The notes under the pieces are model-generated. The model was given only the letters and a program-made list of their open reading frames with translations, was not told the DNA's origin and searched no databases. DNA of 8,919 nt from Deltaproteobacteria bacterium. Its GTDB lineage: Bacteria; Desulfobacterota; Desulfobacteria; Desulfobacterales; Desulfosalsimonadaceae. Positions 1 to 6,721 of the stretch are shown here, one piece after another (the stretch's first letter is position 1; the number at the start of each line of letters is the position of its first letter). The DNA lies in assembly GCA_024280875.1 (NCBI GenBank), contig JAJRPH010000045.1:1-8919 (forward strand), in the 5' to 3' direction. A program made the position numbers and the translations under genes.

Positions 1-73
1 AAACCTCGCCGGAGGCGAAAAATAACAAAAAAACCGAAAACGCTATCTCAAAAAATAAAATTGCAAGTATCAT
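1..73 (-). CDS. Possible start of a membrane protein (partial, runs off window)
   Basis: An ATG at 73-71 opens a frame that stays open to the window edge, giving 24 visible codons. The first 20 are almost all hydrophobic (it begins MILAILFF and continues through FSVFLLFFA), followed by SGEV. That looks like an N-terminal membrane segment or signal anchor. It begins 16 bases after the stop of the upstream methyltransferase gene, on the same strand, which fits the next gene of the operon. Against it: I see no Shine-Dalgarno sequence before this ATG, and T-rich DNA yields Phe/Leu-rich translations by chance. The frame is open further upstream, back to codon 109-107, with a TTG at 85-83 as another possible start. 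If real, an integral membrane protein of the glycan pathway (polymerase, flippase or membrane-anchored transferase) would suit the context, but no family can be named from 24 residues. Confidence 0.42.
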   Translation of the reverse strand, partial: MILAILFFEIAFSVFLLFFASGEV

Positions 74-89
74 ATTAATAATCAAGGTG

Positions 90-863
90 TTATATTGTAG
101 TAAAAAAAGTTAACCGGACAGCAGTGTTCGGAAATATACTTCTATCCGTATAATAGTATAACTGGTATTGATCAGGCAAAGTATCGGAGGTAATAATTTC
201 GATCCGTTTAAAAAACGGTTTAAACCTGTCAAAATAGTCCATTCCCGAAGCCCGCACATGATTAAATTCATATGGATTGGGTTCTGGATATTCAACTGTC
301 TTCTCACATACGATCGGAACCGTGAGAATGGCGATACCATTCGATCTTAAAACACGACGATCCTCTTTTATTGCCGCTTTATCATCTTTGATGTGTTCAA
401 GTACATGGGATGCCAAGATAAAATCATAAGTCTCATCTTCAAATGGAAGTCTGGTGAGATCAACTCTATGGTCAACATTCTCCATCTCAAGATCATCCAT
501 TTCATATTCAGCAAATTGCTTTGAAAAAAACGGACGGAGAAAAACTTCAGGGGCTATATGGAGCATTTTCATCCTTGAAGTATCTCTTGAATATAATATA
601 TCCATAATTACCAGATATTGAATTCTGTGCCGCACATCAGCAGAACAGTTAGGACATTTCATGTGCTTCACTGAACGCCCGGTAGGCAATAGCAAATCTT
701 TAAAAGGCCCCTTATAGTTGCAAGCTGGGCATACAAACTTTTCTTTGTTCCGATTCTCCAGCCTAAATTTAAACAAAACAAATAATTGTAAAACTGGCCT
801 GATAATTTTTCTTTTAATTTTTCTCAGAATCATAAATTTTTTACATTCAGAGTCATTATTCAT
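90..863 (-). CDS. SAM-dependent methyltransferase with N-terminal zinc ribbon (methyltransferase 2)
   Basis: A 257-residue protein, complete. Residues 11-36 are basic and hydrophobic. A four-cysteine zinc-ribbon-like pair follows (CPAC at 45-48, CPNC at 70-73), then a class I methyltransferase core of the methyltransf_11 type. The core shows LHIAPE at 101-106 in place of the usual glycine-rich motif I, the aspartate of VDLTRLPF at 134-141, and the strongly conserved HVLEH at 153-157 before the RVL and VPI strand elements. LHIAPE plus HVLEH is typical of a methyltransferase subfamily common in polysaccharide loci. The substrate is unknown; a sugar hydroxyl is the natural guess from context. 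The start overlaps the WbqC-like gene's stop by four bases (ATGA, 860-863), and a GGTGG at 875-871 lies seven bases before it as a plausible ribosome binding site. It appears to be the last gene of the coupled six-gene block. Confidence 0.88.
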   Translation of the reverse strand: MNNDSECKKFMILRKIKRKIIRPVLQLFVLFKFRLENRNKEKFVCPACNYKGPFKDLLLPTGRSVKHMKCPNCSADVRHRIQYLVIMDILYSRDTSRMKMLHIAPEVFLRPFFSKQFAEYEMDDLEMENVDHRVDLTRLPFEDETYDFILASHVLEHIKDDKAAIKEDRRVLRSNGIAILTVPIVCEKTVEYPEPNPYEFNHVRASGMDYFDRFKPFFKRIEIITSDTLPDQYQLYYYTDRSIFPNTAVRLTFFTTI

Positions 864-1579
864 ATCAATTCCACCATATTATTTCTATATAATAACGGCC
901 TCACTATTTCCGGATCATTCCACATCAAAACATCCAGTATCGACAAATGGGCGATAAATTCATATGGACTGCAATCATATTTAATCTGCGGCATTTCCAT
1001 AAATTGTAGATCAATACCGGCTTTCTCCCATTCAGCGGGTTTAAAAATGTCCCTGCCTCCCGGCGGGTTAATATATTGTCTTGCACCAAGCTGGGAAGCA
1101 ATTTTAAGCGCCCATTGGCCGGGATGTTCAATATTGGAAAGTTCTAAATCCATTTCAGAACACAGTGACCATTTAAAGGCAATGTTAAGATATGAGCAGG
1201 TTGCGGTCAGGGTTGCAATATTCAGATCAACCAGCCGATCTGATTTTAACGATTCAAATGCTGACCGGACCAGATCCTCTATCTGCCTGAAATACGGCGC
1301 ATATTTTCGATAATGGTTTATCTGGCCGAGAATAAGACTAAACGCTGCTTCATTGTCCTTAATCCGGATATCGTGGATCAATGTACCGCGCGGCACTTTT
1401 CGCACCGGAACCCCTACGTACTGAAACCCATGTTTGGGATGCAATATGCGATTGCGATTCATCCAGCTTTTGGCATTATACTGGACAACATCAAATACGA
1501 TCCATTGATCGGTACGTGCTATCAGCTCAAAATAGCCGAGATAAGGGAAAAAATATGGCTGCATAATGCCAAGTTTCAT
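860..1579 (-). CDS. WbqC-like family protein
   Basis: A complete 239-residue protein of the WbqC-like family. The diagnostic N-terminus is present: QPYFFPYLGYFELI at 7-20, aspartates at 24 and 30, then QYNAKSWMNRNRI at 33-45. The C-terminal half has YINPPGGRDIF at 169-179 and HLSILDVLMWN at 211-221, also usual for the family. Members occur in O-antigen and capsule clusters, very often beside DegT-type aminotransferases, and are thought to act on the amino sugar these make. I do not know a firmly established reaction for this member. It is probably cytoplasmic, since no signal peptide or membrane segment is visible. It is coupled on both sides by ATGA overlaps: with aminotransferase B (1576-1579) and with methyltransferase 2 (860-863). 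The family call is strong; the biochemical role is inferred. Confidence 0.9.
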   Translation of the reverse strand: MKLGIMQPYFFPYLGYFELIARTDQWIVFDVVQYNAKSWMNRNRILHPKHGFQYVGVPVRKVPRGTLIHDIRIKDNEAAFSLILGQINHYRKYAPYFRQIEDLVRSAFESLKSDRLVDLNIATLTATCSYLNIAFKWSLCSEMDLELSNIEHPGQWALKIASQLGARQYINPPGGRDIFKPAEWEKAGIDLQFMEMPQIKYDCSPYEFIAHLSILDVLMWNDPEIVRPLLYRNNMVELI

Positions 1580-2778
1580 GGTTTATCATCCATTTTCGAC
1601 CGGATCGGATCAGCAAGCAGCTGAATACTGCGGACCAGCCTGCAGACCATCTTCACATCCTGTTCAGTCATAACCTGTGAGGTCGGCAGTTGAAGACTGC
1701 TTTGACACAACCAGTCCGTTCCAGTAAAATTACTGCTGGCCGTAGATGCCATCTTTGAATACGGCGTCATATTGTGAATACCCGGGTAAAAATGCCGGCG
1801 GCAAATGACATTTTCAGCTGAGAGTAATTCGAAAAAAATATTCCGGTGCAATCCCGCCAGTTTTTCATCAATTTCAACAATGATATACTGGTAGTTGTTA
1901 TCAGACGCCGGGTTATATTCCAACAAGGAAACACCCGGTATGCCGGACAATCCCAATCGATATGCCTCGTAACGGTGAAAATTCGCTGCAACATTTTCAG
2001 GATATTCCTTCAGACTGAGTAATGCGAGCGCAGCCTGGGCTTCGCTCATCTTGCCGTTAATACGTAACGGAACCGGGGCAAAGGTTTCAGAAGGATGAAA
2101 ATTTCTGATTGTCCGCAACTTGTCTGCCAATTGAGCATTGTTGGTAGTAATGCAGCCACCTTCTCCGCCATTGAGGACCTTTGTTGCATGGAACGAAAAC
2201 GCCTCGCCGGCACCAAAATTTCCGATCCGGCGACTATTTGTTGAACATCCGATTCCGTGACAGGCGTCAAAGAAAAGCACCAGACCCCGATCAGACGCGA
2301 AATTTTCAAGAATTTCAGGTTCACATGGCTGTCCCCATAGATGAACCGCCAGAATCCCGGAGGTGCGGGGGGTAATATGGGGCTCAATTGTTTCCGGTGT
2401 AACCATCTGAGTTTTGGGATCAACATCACACAGCACAGGCGTTAGTCCCGCCCATGACAGGGCCTGAACTGTCGCGGGAAACGTGTATGCCGGTACAATT
2501 ACCTCACCCGAGAGCTCCAGCGCCCTGGCAAGAATCATTAAAGCAACTGTGCCGTTTGTAACACACACGGCATGTTCGGTTTTCACAAATTCAGCAAATC
2601 GATGGTCCAACTCCCTGACCAGCGGGCCATGGTTTGCAAAGTAGCGTCGTTCAAAGATTCCACGAAAAGCTGACTTCACATCCTCCCATGGGGGAAGGTT
2701 TATTTGAGCTATATGCAGTGGATGATTAAACGCTTTTTTTCCACCCAAAAATGCGAAATCCTCAATATGTTTCTTCAT
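1576..2778 (-). CDS. DegT/DnrJ/EryC1-type sugar-nucleotide aminotransferase (aminotransferase B)
   Basis: A complete 400-residue PLP-dependent aminotransferase of the DegT/DnrJ/EryC1 (fold type I) family, at the usual length. Such enzymes transfer an amino group, normally from glutamate, to a keto-sugar nucleotide in the cytoplasm. Expected landmarks are all present: FANHGPLVREL at 47-57, phosphate-binding TNGT at 74-77, PAYTFPAT at 96-103, VHLWG at 145-149, DACHGIG at 171-177 with the PLP-nitrogen Asp171 and His174, and SFHATK at 195-200 with Lys200 as Schiff-base lysine, followed by EGG. The N-terminal layout resembles VioA-like enzymes that make 4-amino-4,6-dideoxy sugars, but substrate and regiochemistry cannot be fixed by reading. 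An AAGGG six bases before the ATG is a good ribosome binding site. It overlaps both neighbours by four bases. The upstream neighbour is a more divergent paralogue, so this is the more likely classical aminotransferase. Confidence 0.93.
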   Translation of the reverse strand: MKKHIEDFAFLGGKKAFNHPLHIAQINLPPWEDVKSAFRGIFERRYFANHGPLVRELDHRFAEFVKTEHAVCVTNGTVALMILARALELSGEVIVPAYTFPATVQALSWAGLTPVLCDVDPKTQMVTPETIEPHITPRTSGILAVHLWGQPCEPEILENFASDRGLVLFFDACHGIGCSTNSRRIGNFGAGEAFSFHATKVLNGGEGGCITTNNAQLADKLRTIRNFHPSETFAPVPLRINGKMSEAQAALALLSLKEYPENVAANFHRYEAYRLGLSGIPGVSLLEYNPASDNNYQYIIVEIDEKLAGLHRNIFFELLSAENVICRRHFYPGIHNMTPYSKMASTASSNFTGTDWLCQSSLQLPTSQVMTEQDVKMVCRLVRSIQLLADPIRSKMDDKP

Positions 2779-3995
2779 GACAAACCCTTCTGATTCAGAC
2801 GCACTGAGATCTCGGAACCCCAGTCTTCAATGCAGGATAATAATTGACAAATTTTTTCAATGTCCTCTGTCGATGTCAACTCACCAACCGGTAATTGAAA
2901 ATATTTTTCCGCCAGTTCTTCAGTGACCGGCAAGTCCGGCACTTCCAGTCCGGGGGGGCAATGTTCAGATCGATGCAGGGCCGGGCTGTAGTATGCGGAA
3001 ATGCTGCACCCCTCTGCCCGCAACAAGGACACCATCTGGTTGCGTGTCAAAGGCCATTCTGCACTGACTTCCACCACAGCCATTTGATAATTCACTTGTT
3101 CATCTTTTTTATAAGGCAACAGATATAGACCGTTGATATCTTTTAAGCCATACCGGTATGCATAAAACCGACTAAAATTACAGTCAATAATGGTTTCAAT
3201 GTTGTCGATCGACAAAAGAGCCATTGCCGCATGCATTTCATTAAGCTTGGCATTTAAGCCAAAAAGGGATTCCGTATTCTCAATATATGGCTTCAGACCG
3301 GATAATGCGAAATTACGCTGCCAAATCAACTTTTGCGCCAGAGCATCATCATCGGTGGTGATATAGCCCCCTTCAAAGCCGTTTAACAGTTTGGTGGCAT
3401 GGAGACTATATACTTCCGCATCGGTGAAAGGCCCCAGGTTTCTATTTTTATAGGTTGAGCCGACGGCATAAACTGAGTCAAGAAAAACCGGCAGATTATG
3501 ACGCCGGGCAATACGGGTTAATCCATCGATATCCCCGGGATCATTAAAATTACATACCCCAAGGATTGATGTCGTGCGTTCATTGATAGAAGATTCAACT
3601 GATTTTGGATCTAAAAAATGTGTCAATGGGTCGACATCACAAAAGCAAGGTAGCTGACCTGCCCACTGTGCAAAGTGGGGGAGACCGCGGTATGAAAATG
3701 CCGGCATGATCACCTCTCCCTGCTTTCCATTGGCAAATAACTGCATTAACATCGTGATTCCCAGGCCTGCATTGGCAAGTGAAATGCAATGGGCAGTACC
3801 GTGAAACCGGGCGAGTTTTCTCTCCAGCCTGCGGACAATGGGACCATCATTTGTCAGGTGACGCGCATCAAAAGCCTCTTTCAGAGTCACGAGGTACGCT
3901 TCCACATCCGTTGAATATAATTGTCCGATTGAACGTGGCGAATCAAACAATGGTGCGCCTCCCAAAATAGCCAGTTCATCAATACAGGTTTTCAT
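2775..3995 (-). CDS. Divergent DegT/DnrJ/EryC1-family protein (aminotransferase A)
   Basis: A complete 406-residue DegT-family protein, co-linear with aminotransferase B downstream. Both begin with an ELAILGG/DFAFLGG-type leader and share GPxVRxL, CDVDPxT and SxHATKxLNGxEGGxITT. The PLP lysine is present (Lys202 in SLHATK, 197-202), as is the cofactor Asp173. Other positions differ from the family norm and from B: TNGT is ANAG (74-77), so the phosphate-binding Thr is Gly; VHLWG is VCNFN (147-151); and DACHG is DSVYA (173-177), so the usual His is Tyr. The enzyme may use an unusual substrate, form a mixed dimer with B, or have changed chemistry. It starts six bases after sulfotransferase 2, with an AAGGA at 4010-4006 ten bases before the ATG. 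Its stop overlaps B's start (2775-2778). Family is certain; activity as an ordinary aminotransferase is not. Confidence 0.9.
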   Translation of the reverse strand: MKTCIDELAILGGAPLFDSPRSIGQLYSTDVEAYLVTLKEAFDARHLTNDGPIVRRLERKLARFHGTAHCISLANAGLGITMLMQLFANGKQGEVIMPAFSYRGLPHFAQWAGQLPCFCDVDPLTHFLDPKSVESSINERTTSILGVCNFNDPGDIDGLTRIARRHNLPVFLDSVYAVGSTYKNRNLGPFTDAEVYSLHATKLLNGFEGGYITTDDDALAQKLIWQRNFALSGLKPYIENTESLFGLNAKLNEMHAAMALLSIDNIETIIDCNFSRFYAYRYGLKDINGLYLLPYKKDEQVNYQMAVVEVSAEWPLTRNQMVSLLRAEGCSISAYYSPALHRSEHCPPGLEVPDLPVTEELAEKYFQLPVGELTSTEDIEKICQLLSCIEDWGSEISVRLNQKGLS

Positions 3996-4001
3996 AAGGG
4001 A

Positions 4002-4811
4002 TCATTCCTTTAAAAAGACTGAAAGTTCGGTATGTTTTATTTCATCATATATTTGTGCTGCAATATCCTTATCAAGAGCTGTTTTCCATTCATTGAGTTT
4101 AGATGGATCTTTATAAACTGACCGCCGATGGTTGTCATGGCGACTCTGTGTTGCCGAGATAAAGTCTCGCGTTGCCTTTGTCATCTTTATACCCAGCTTT
4201 CCAAAAAGTTCATGTGATGTTTCCAAGGGCGTTTCCAGAAATTTTTCATACCTTTGTATAAAAAAACTATCCGGCCATTCCCTGGCAAGCCTGATGTGAA
4301 GTGAGAGCACCTCTTTCCAATCATCAAAACCCCAGAACTCACCAATACCCGTCTTCCTGCATGCACCGGTGCGCCATTGCTGCTTTGGGTCCTGGTCGGC
4401 AGGAAACTCAAGCGGATTATTAAGCCATGAATGTATCACCGCACACGGATGGCGGACGATGCTGACGAATTTAACATTCGGGCATTTTTGTAAAATGCTT
4501 TCAGTTAGATTGTGGAATCGATTGGATTTTATCAATAAAGTTTTTGGGTCAGGATTCTTGGGAAACTCGGGAATCAGTCCTTTCCTGCGAAGATGCTGTT
4601 GATCCATAAAATCATCTTCAGTAACGAAAACCCTGGAAAATAATTGCTGCCATTGCTCTTTTGTCGCAGTTTCATCTAAGGCATTTTTAAACGAATACGA
4701 AAAGAGTGGGCAGAACTTTACCCGTATATCAGGATTTGATGCAAAAATTTGTGAAATCCACGTTGTTCCGGATCGCGGCATACCTGTTAACCAGATGATA
4801 TTTTCGATCAT
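4002..4811 (-). CDS. PAPS-dependent sulfotransferase family protein (sulfotransferase 2)
   Basis: A complete 269-residue protein of the sulfotransferase superfamily, which moves sulfate from PAPS to a hydroxyl or amine. The 5'-phosphosulfate loop is GMPRSGTTW at 10-18, right at the N-terminus as usual. The 3'-phosphate-binding part is FVSIVRHPCAVIHSW at 115-129, with Arg120 and Ser128. RYEKFLETP at 187-195 and the C-terminal YKDPSKLNEWK (233-243) match the later conserved segment in which a basic loop closes over PAPS. No signal peptide or transmembrane segment is visible, so a cytoplasmic enzyme acting on a nucleotide-, lipid-linked or small acceptor is likely. It overlaps methyltransferase 1 by four bases (ATGA, 4808-4811) and has no strong ribosome site of its own, suggesting translational coupling. 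It differs in motif details from sulfotransferase 1 and is not an obvious recent duplicate. A glycan acceptor is inferred from context. Confidence 0.9.
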   Translation of the reverse strand: MIENIIWLTGMPRSGTTWISQIFASNPDIRVKFCPLFSYSFKNALDETATKEQWQQLFSRVFVTEDDFMDQQHLRRKGLIPEFPKNPDPKTLLIKSNRFHNLTESILQKCPNVKFVSIVRHPCAVIHSWLNNPLEFPADQDPKQQWRTGACRKTGIGEFWGFDDWKEVLSLHIRLAREWPDSFFIQRYEKFLETPLETSHELFGKLGIKMTKATRDFISATQSRHDNHRRSVYKDPSKLNEWKTALDKDIAAQIYDEIKHTELSVFLKE

Positions 4812-5518
4812 TTTTGCATATCCAACGGGGTAAGAATTGCATCAAACCGATAATGGGCTGCAAAAAATTCGGGCGGCATTCGGACTATGGTTGAACTCCA
4901 ACCGGTTTCTTCTGATAATTCAATGAATTCCTGCTTAGTGCGCCAAATACCAATCGGAGCCCCCGGATCATTTTCTATTCCAGGTCTATAGTCTCGACCA
5001 GAGAAAAACTCGGACATCATTAATTTGTCAGGCAGATTACCAATATAAAGTTTCCTAATCGACGTAAATCGTAAGCGAAGTGTGCTAAGCAGTTTATATG
5101 CACTCTCATGAGGCAAAAACATGAATGATCCATAGCATATGGCCTTGGAAAACTGCTCCGGCTCCGGATAGGTATCCACGAACTCGCCGACATCCTGAAG
5201 TTTAAAACTTTCTTGCGGCCGTTTCACGAAGTGTTTGCTTGCGATATTGATCAGGTATGGCGAAAAATCAACTCCCAATCCACCTTTGCATTGCTCAAAA
5301 AGATATGTGGTCAATGCGCCGTTGCCACAGCACAAATCCAGAAGTGTATCATCGACCGACAAGTCCAGACCGTTACAGACCGCTTCAACGATCATATCAA
5401 TCTGTTTCTGGGGTATGGGTTTCCCGTTCACCGTCCGCTTGACCTGACTCCAGAAATCATTCGGATCGCAGGTTTTTGGGTGTTCTTTGTAAAAAGACAG
5501 ATCATAGGTATCAGTCAT
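4808..5518 (-). CDS. Class I SAM-dependent methyltransferase (methyltransferase 1)
   Basis: A complete 236-residue protein with a standard Rossmann methyltransferase core. Motif I is LLDLCCGNGAL at 59-69, the acidic end of strand 2 is GVDFS at 82-86, LQDVGEF at 107-113 is the adenine-contact region, and the strand-4 segment is KAICYGSFMFLP at 125-136. The N-terminal 55 residues (including DPNDFWSQVKRTVNGKPI) and the C-terminal part after 160 probably shape the acceptor site. There is no membrane segment. It leads the coupled six-gene block and is the only gene of the block with a clear AGGAAG ribosome binding site just upstream; its stop overlaps the start of sulfotransferase 2. The acceptor is unknown. 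O-methylation of a sugar of the same glycan is the simplest inference; a methyl group on another small metabolite cannot be excluded. Confidence 0.88.
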   Translation of the reverse strand: MTDTYDLSFYKEHPKTCDPNDFWSQVKRTVNGKPIPQKQIDMIVEAVCNGLDLSVDDTLLDLCCGNGALTTYLFEQCKGGLGVDFSPYLINIASKHFVKRPQESFKLQDVGEFVDTYPEPEQFSKAICYGSFMFLPHESAYKLLSTLRLRFTSIRKLYIGNLPDKLMMSEFFSGRDYRPGIENDPGAPIGIWRTKQEFIELSEETGWSSTIVRMPPEFFAAHYRFDAILTPLDMQK

Positions 5519-5522
5519 AATA

Positions 5523-5528
5523 CTTCCT
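5523..5528 (-). promoter_or_regulatory. Ribosome binding site of methyltransferase 1
   Basis: AGGAAG read on the minus strand, four bases before the ATG at 5518-5516. It is the best Shine-Dalgarno match in the window and supports this ATG as the entry point of the six-gene block. I see no convincing -35/-10 pair in the remaining bases up to the inverted repeat. Confidence 0.7.
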
Positions 5529-5579
5529 GTTAAATTGAAAAAATAAACCGGATTAGGTTCAGCTTTAATTTTGATGGCT

Positions 5580-5629
5580 TCGTAAAAAGCTTTTCATGGT
5601 GACGAATCACCATGAAAAGCTTTTTACGA
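5580..5629. repeat. Perfect 23-bp inverted repeat with CGAA loop
   Basis: The left arm 5580-5602 and the right arm 5607-5629 are exact reverse complements, separated by four bases (5603-5606, CGAA on the plus strand). The ends read TCGTAAAAAGC / GCTTTTTACGA and the inner part is TTTTCATGGTGA. It begins five bases after the stop codon of sulfotransferase 1 and lies upstream of the six-gene block. As RNA from the minus strand it would form a long stem that could stop or slow polymerase or protect the 3' end of the upstream message. There is no T-run after the stem, so it is not a standard rho-independent terminator. The very long perfect match also fits a miniature palindromic mobile element or REP-like repeat. 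I saw no second copy in this window. Confidence 0.85.
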
Positions 5630-5634
5630 GTTTG

Positions 5635-6627
5635 TCAATTTTGTTTTGCAAGAATCCAGCCCAGAATATAAGTTAACTTTTCAATAGTTAATCCTTTTTC
5701 CGACTCCCCTGTTGAAATTTCATCGGAAATATTTTCATTAAAAAGGTTAGCACGCCCAAGATATGTTCTGGCAACACAGGCATTTGAATCAGTATATAAG
5801 GACAGGATTTCATGTTGCTGATCCACGGTCAGCAGTGAGGTGTCATCAAAAAGGTTCATTGAAGCTGTTGCCGCCGTCAATTCGATCAACTGCTTGTGAA
5901 AACGGCGTTTTTCCTGCACAGACATTGGCAGCCGATTAATCAGTCTCTGAAATTCCAGTATATCCCGATTAATGCGTGTATTTATCGTATCCTCAGGCCA
6001 CTCAAAATCCTCCGCCACAAGACCGGCCAAACGCAGGAAATCAAGACAAATATCCCCATCAACCAGATCTTCAGTCTGATACGGCCGAACGATGATGTTC
6101 TCCCGGCCAAATACTTCGGCCCAGGACTCAAGTCGATCAGCATAGTTCCAGAGGTCACGGGTTTCAGCAATACATTCGGTTATTAAACCGGTATAACCCT
6201 GAGCTTTGACCGCCTGATTATACCATGAAATATGTACTTCGTCCTGGCGGCGAACATAGACGATCACCTTGACAGTTTCCGGCGGAAAGTCAACATTCCG
6301 GAGCATATTCGCAACCTTTTTGGGATCAGAAAACAAGAAAAAATTTTCACTGCTTAAAATAATCTGTTCTCTTTCTGCGACTTCTTTTGCCAGTTCTGTC
6401 AGCAACTCATCCAAAGGGCGCTCCTGACGGGTTGCCCAATCCGGATAGCCACCGCTAATCAGAAAGGCCAGATCATGATGCCCGAACCCTCGGAGACAGA
6501 CATCTGGATAATGCCAATTGAGCCGATTTAAAACATTACGATTATATGCCAAAAATTTTTCCAAAGCCGTTGAACCGGTTTTAGGGGCACCGATGTGAAG
6601 GAGACATGTTCTTTTTATTTTATTCAT
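5635..6627 (-). CDS. PAPS-dependent sulfotransferase family protein (sulfotransferase 1)
   Basis: A complete 330-residue sulfotransferase-superfamily protein. The 5'-phosphosulfate-binding loop is HIGAPKTGSTAL at 11-22, next to the start. The 3'-phosphate-binding segment is VIVYVRRQDEVHISWYNQ at 121-138, with Arg126/Arg127 and Ser134. SSENF at 92-96 and RPY at 181-183 are further recognisable core elements. GAPKTGST with YVRRQ is typical of bacterial sulfotransferases found in surface-polysaccharide clusters, a different branch from sulfotransferase 2 (GMPRSGTTW, VRHP). The start is the only Met ahead of the PAPS loop; no clear ribosome binding site precedes it. There is no signal peptide, so it should be cytoplasmic. 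It is separated from the glycosyltransferase by 94 AT-rich bases and is followed at once by the inverted repeat. Sulfation of a sugar in the exported glycan is inferred. Confidence 0.9.
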   Translation of the reverse strand: MNKIKRTCLLHIGAPKTGSTALEKFLAYNRNVLNRLNWHYPDVCLRGFGHHDLAFLISGGYPDWATRQERPLDELLTELAKEVAEREQIILSSENFFLFSDPKKVANMLRNVDFPPETVKVIVYVRRQDEVHISWYNQAVKAQGYTGLITECIAETRDLWNYADRLESWAEVFGRENIIVRPYQTEDLVDGDICLDFLRLAGLVAEDFEWPEDTINTRINRDILEFQRLINRLPMSVQEKRRFHKQLIELTAATASMNLFDDTSLLTVDQQHEILSLYTDSNACVARTYLGRANLFNENISDEISTGESEKGLTIEKLTYILGWILAKQN

Positions 6628-6721
6628 AATAATAAACGAAAATTTTAAAAAAGATAATTTTTCTCAAGTGAATTATTTCGGCCTTTTGCCAATCATTTTA
6701 TAAATTAGAATTGTATGCTTT
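6628..6721. other. AT-rich spacer between glycosyltransferase and sulfotransferase 1
   Basis: Ninety-four strongly AT-rich bases. On the minus strand there are loose -10-like words (TACAAT, TAAAAT) and a TTGAGA, but none pair at a proper 16-18 base spacing. No hairpin longer than a few base pairs was found. It may hold a weak promoter; nothing can be called with confidence. Confidence 0.3.

Noticed and set aside
5..18. Small GC-rich hairpin (TCGCC/GGCGA) near the left edge
   Set aside because: The stem is only five base pairs, there is no T-run on either strand as far as the window shows, and it falls inside the possible membrane-protein reading frame.
1047..1624. Plus-strand open frames opposite the WbqC-like gene
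   Set aside because: They are antisense shadows of a well-recognised protein family and show no recognisable motif or ribosome binding site.
5580..5629. Reading the palindrome as a classical rho-independent terminator
   Set aside because: The stem is AT-rich at its base and is not followed by a run of T on the minus strand, so it is reported as an inverted repeat of unproven role.
6628..6721. Promoter upstream of sulfotransferase 1
   Set aside because: TACAAT, TAAAAT and TTGAGA occur, but no -35/-10 pair has acceptable spacing, and such words are expected by chance in DNA this AT-rich.
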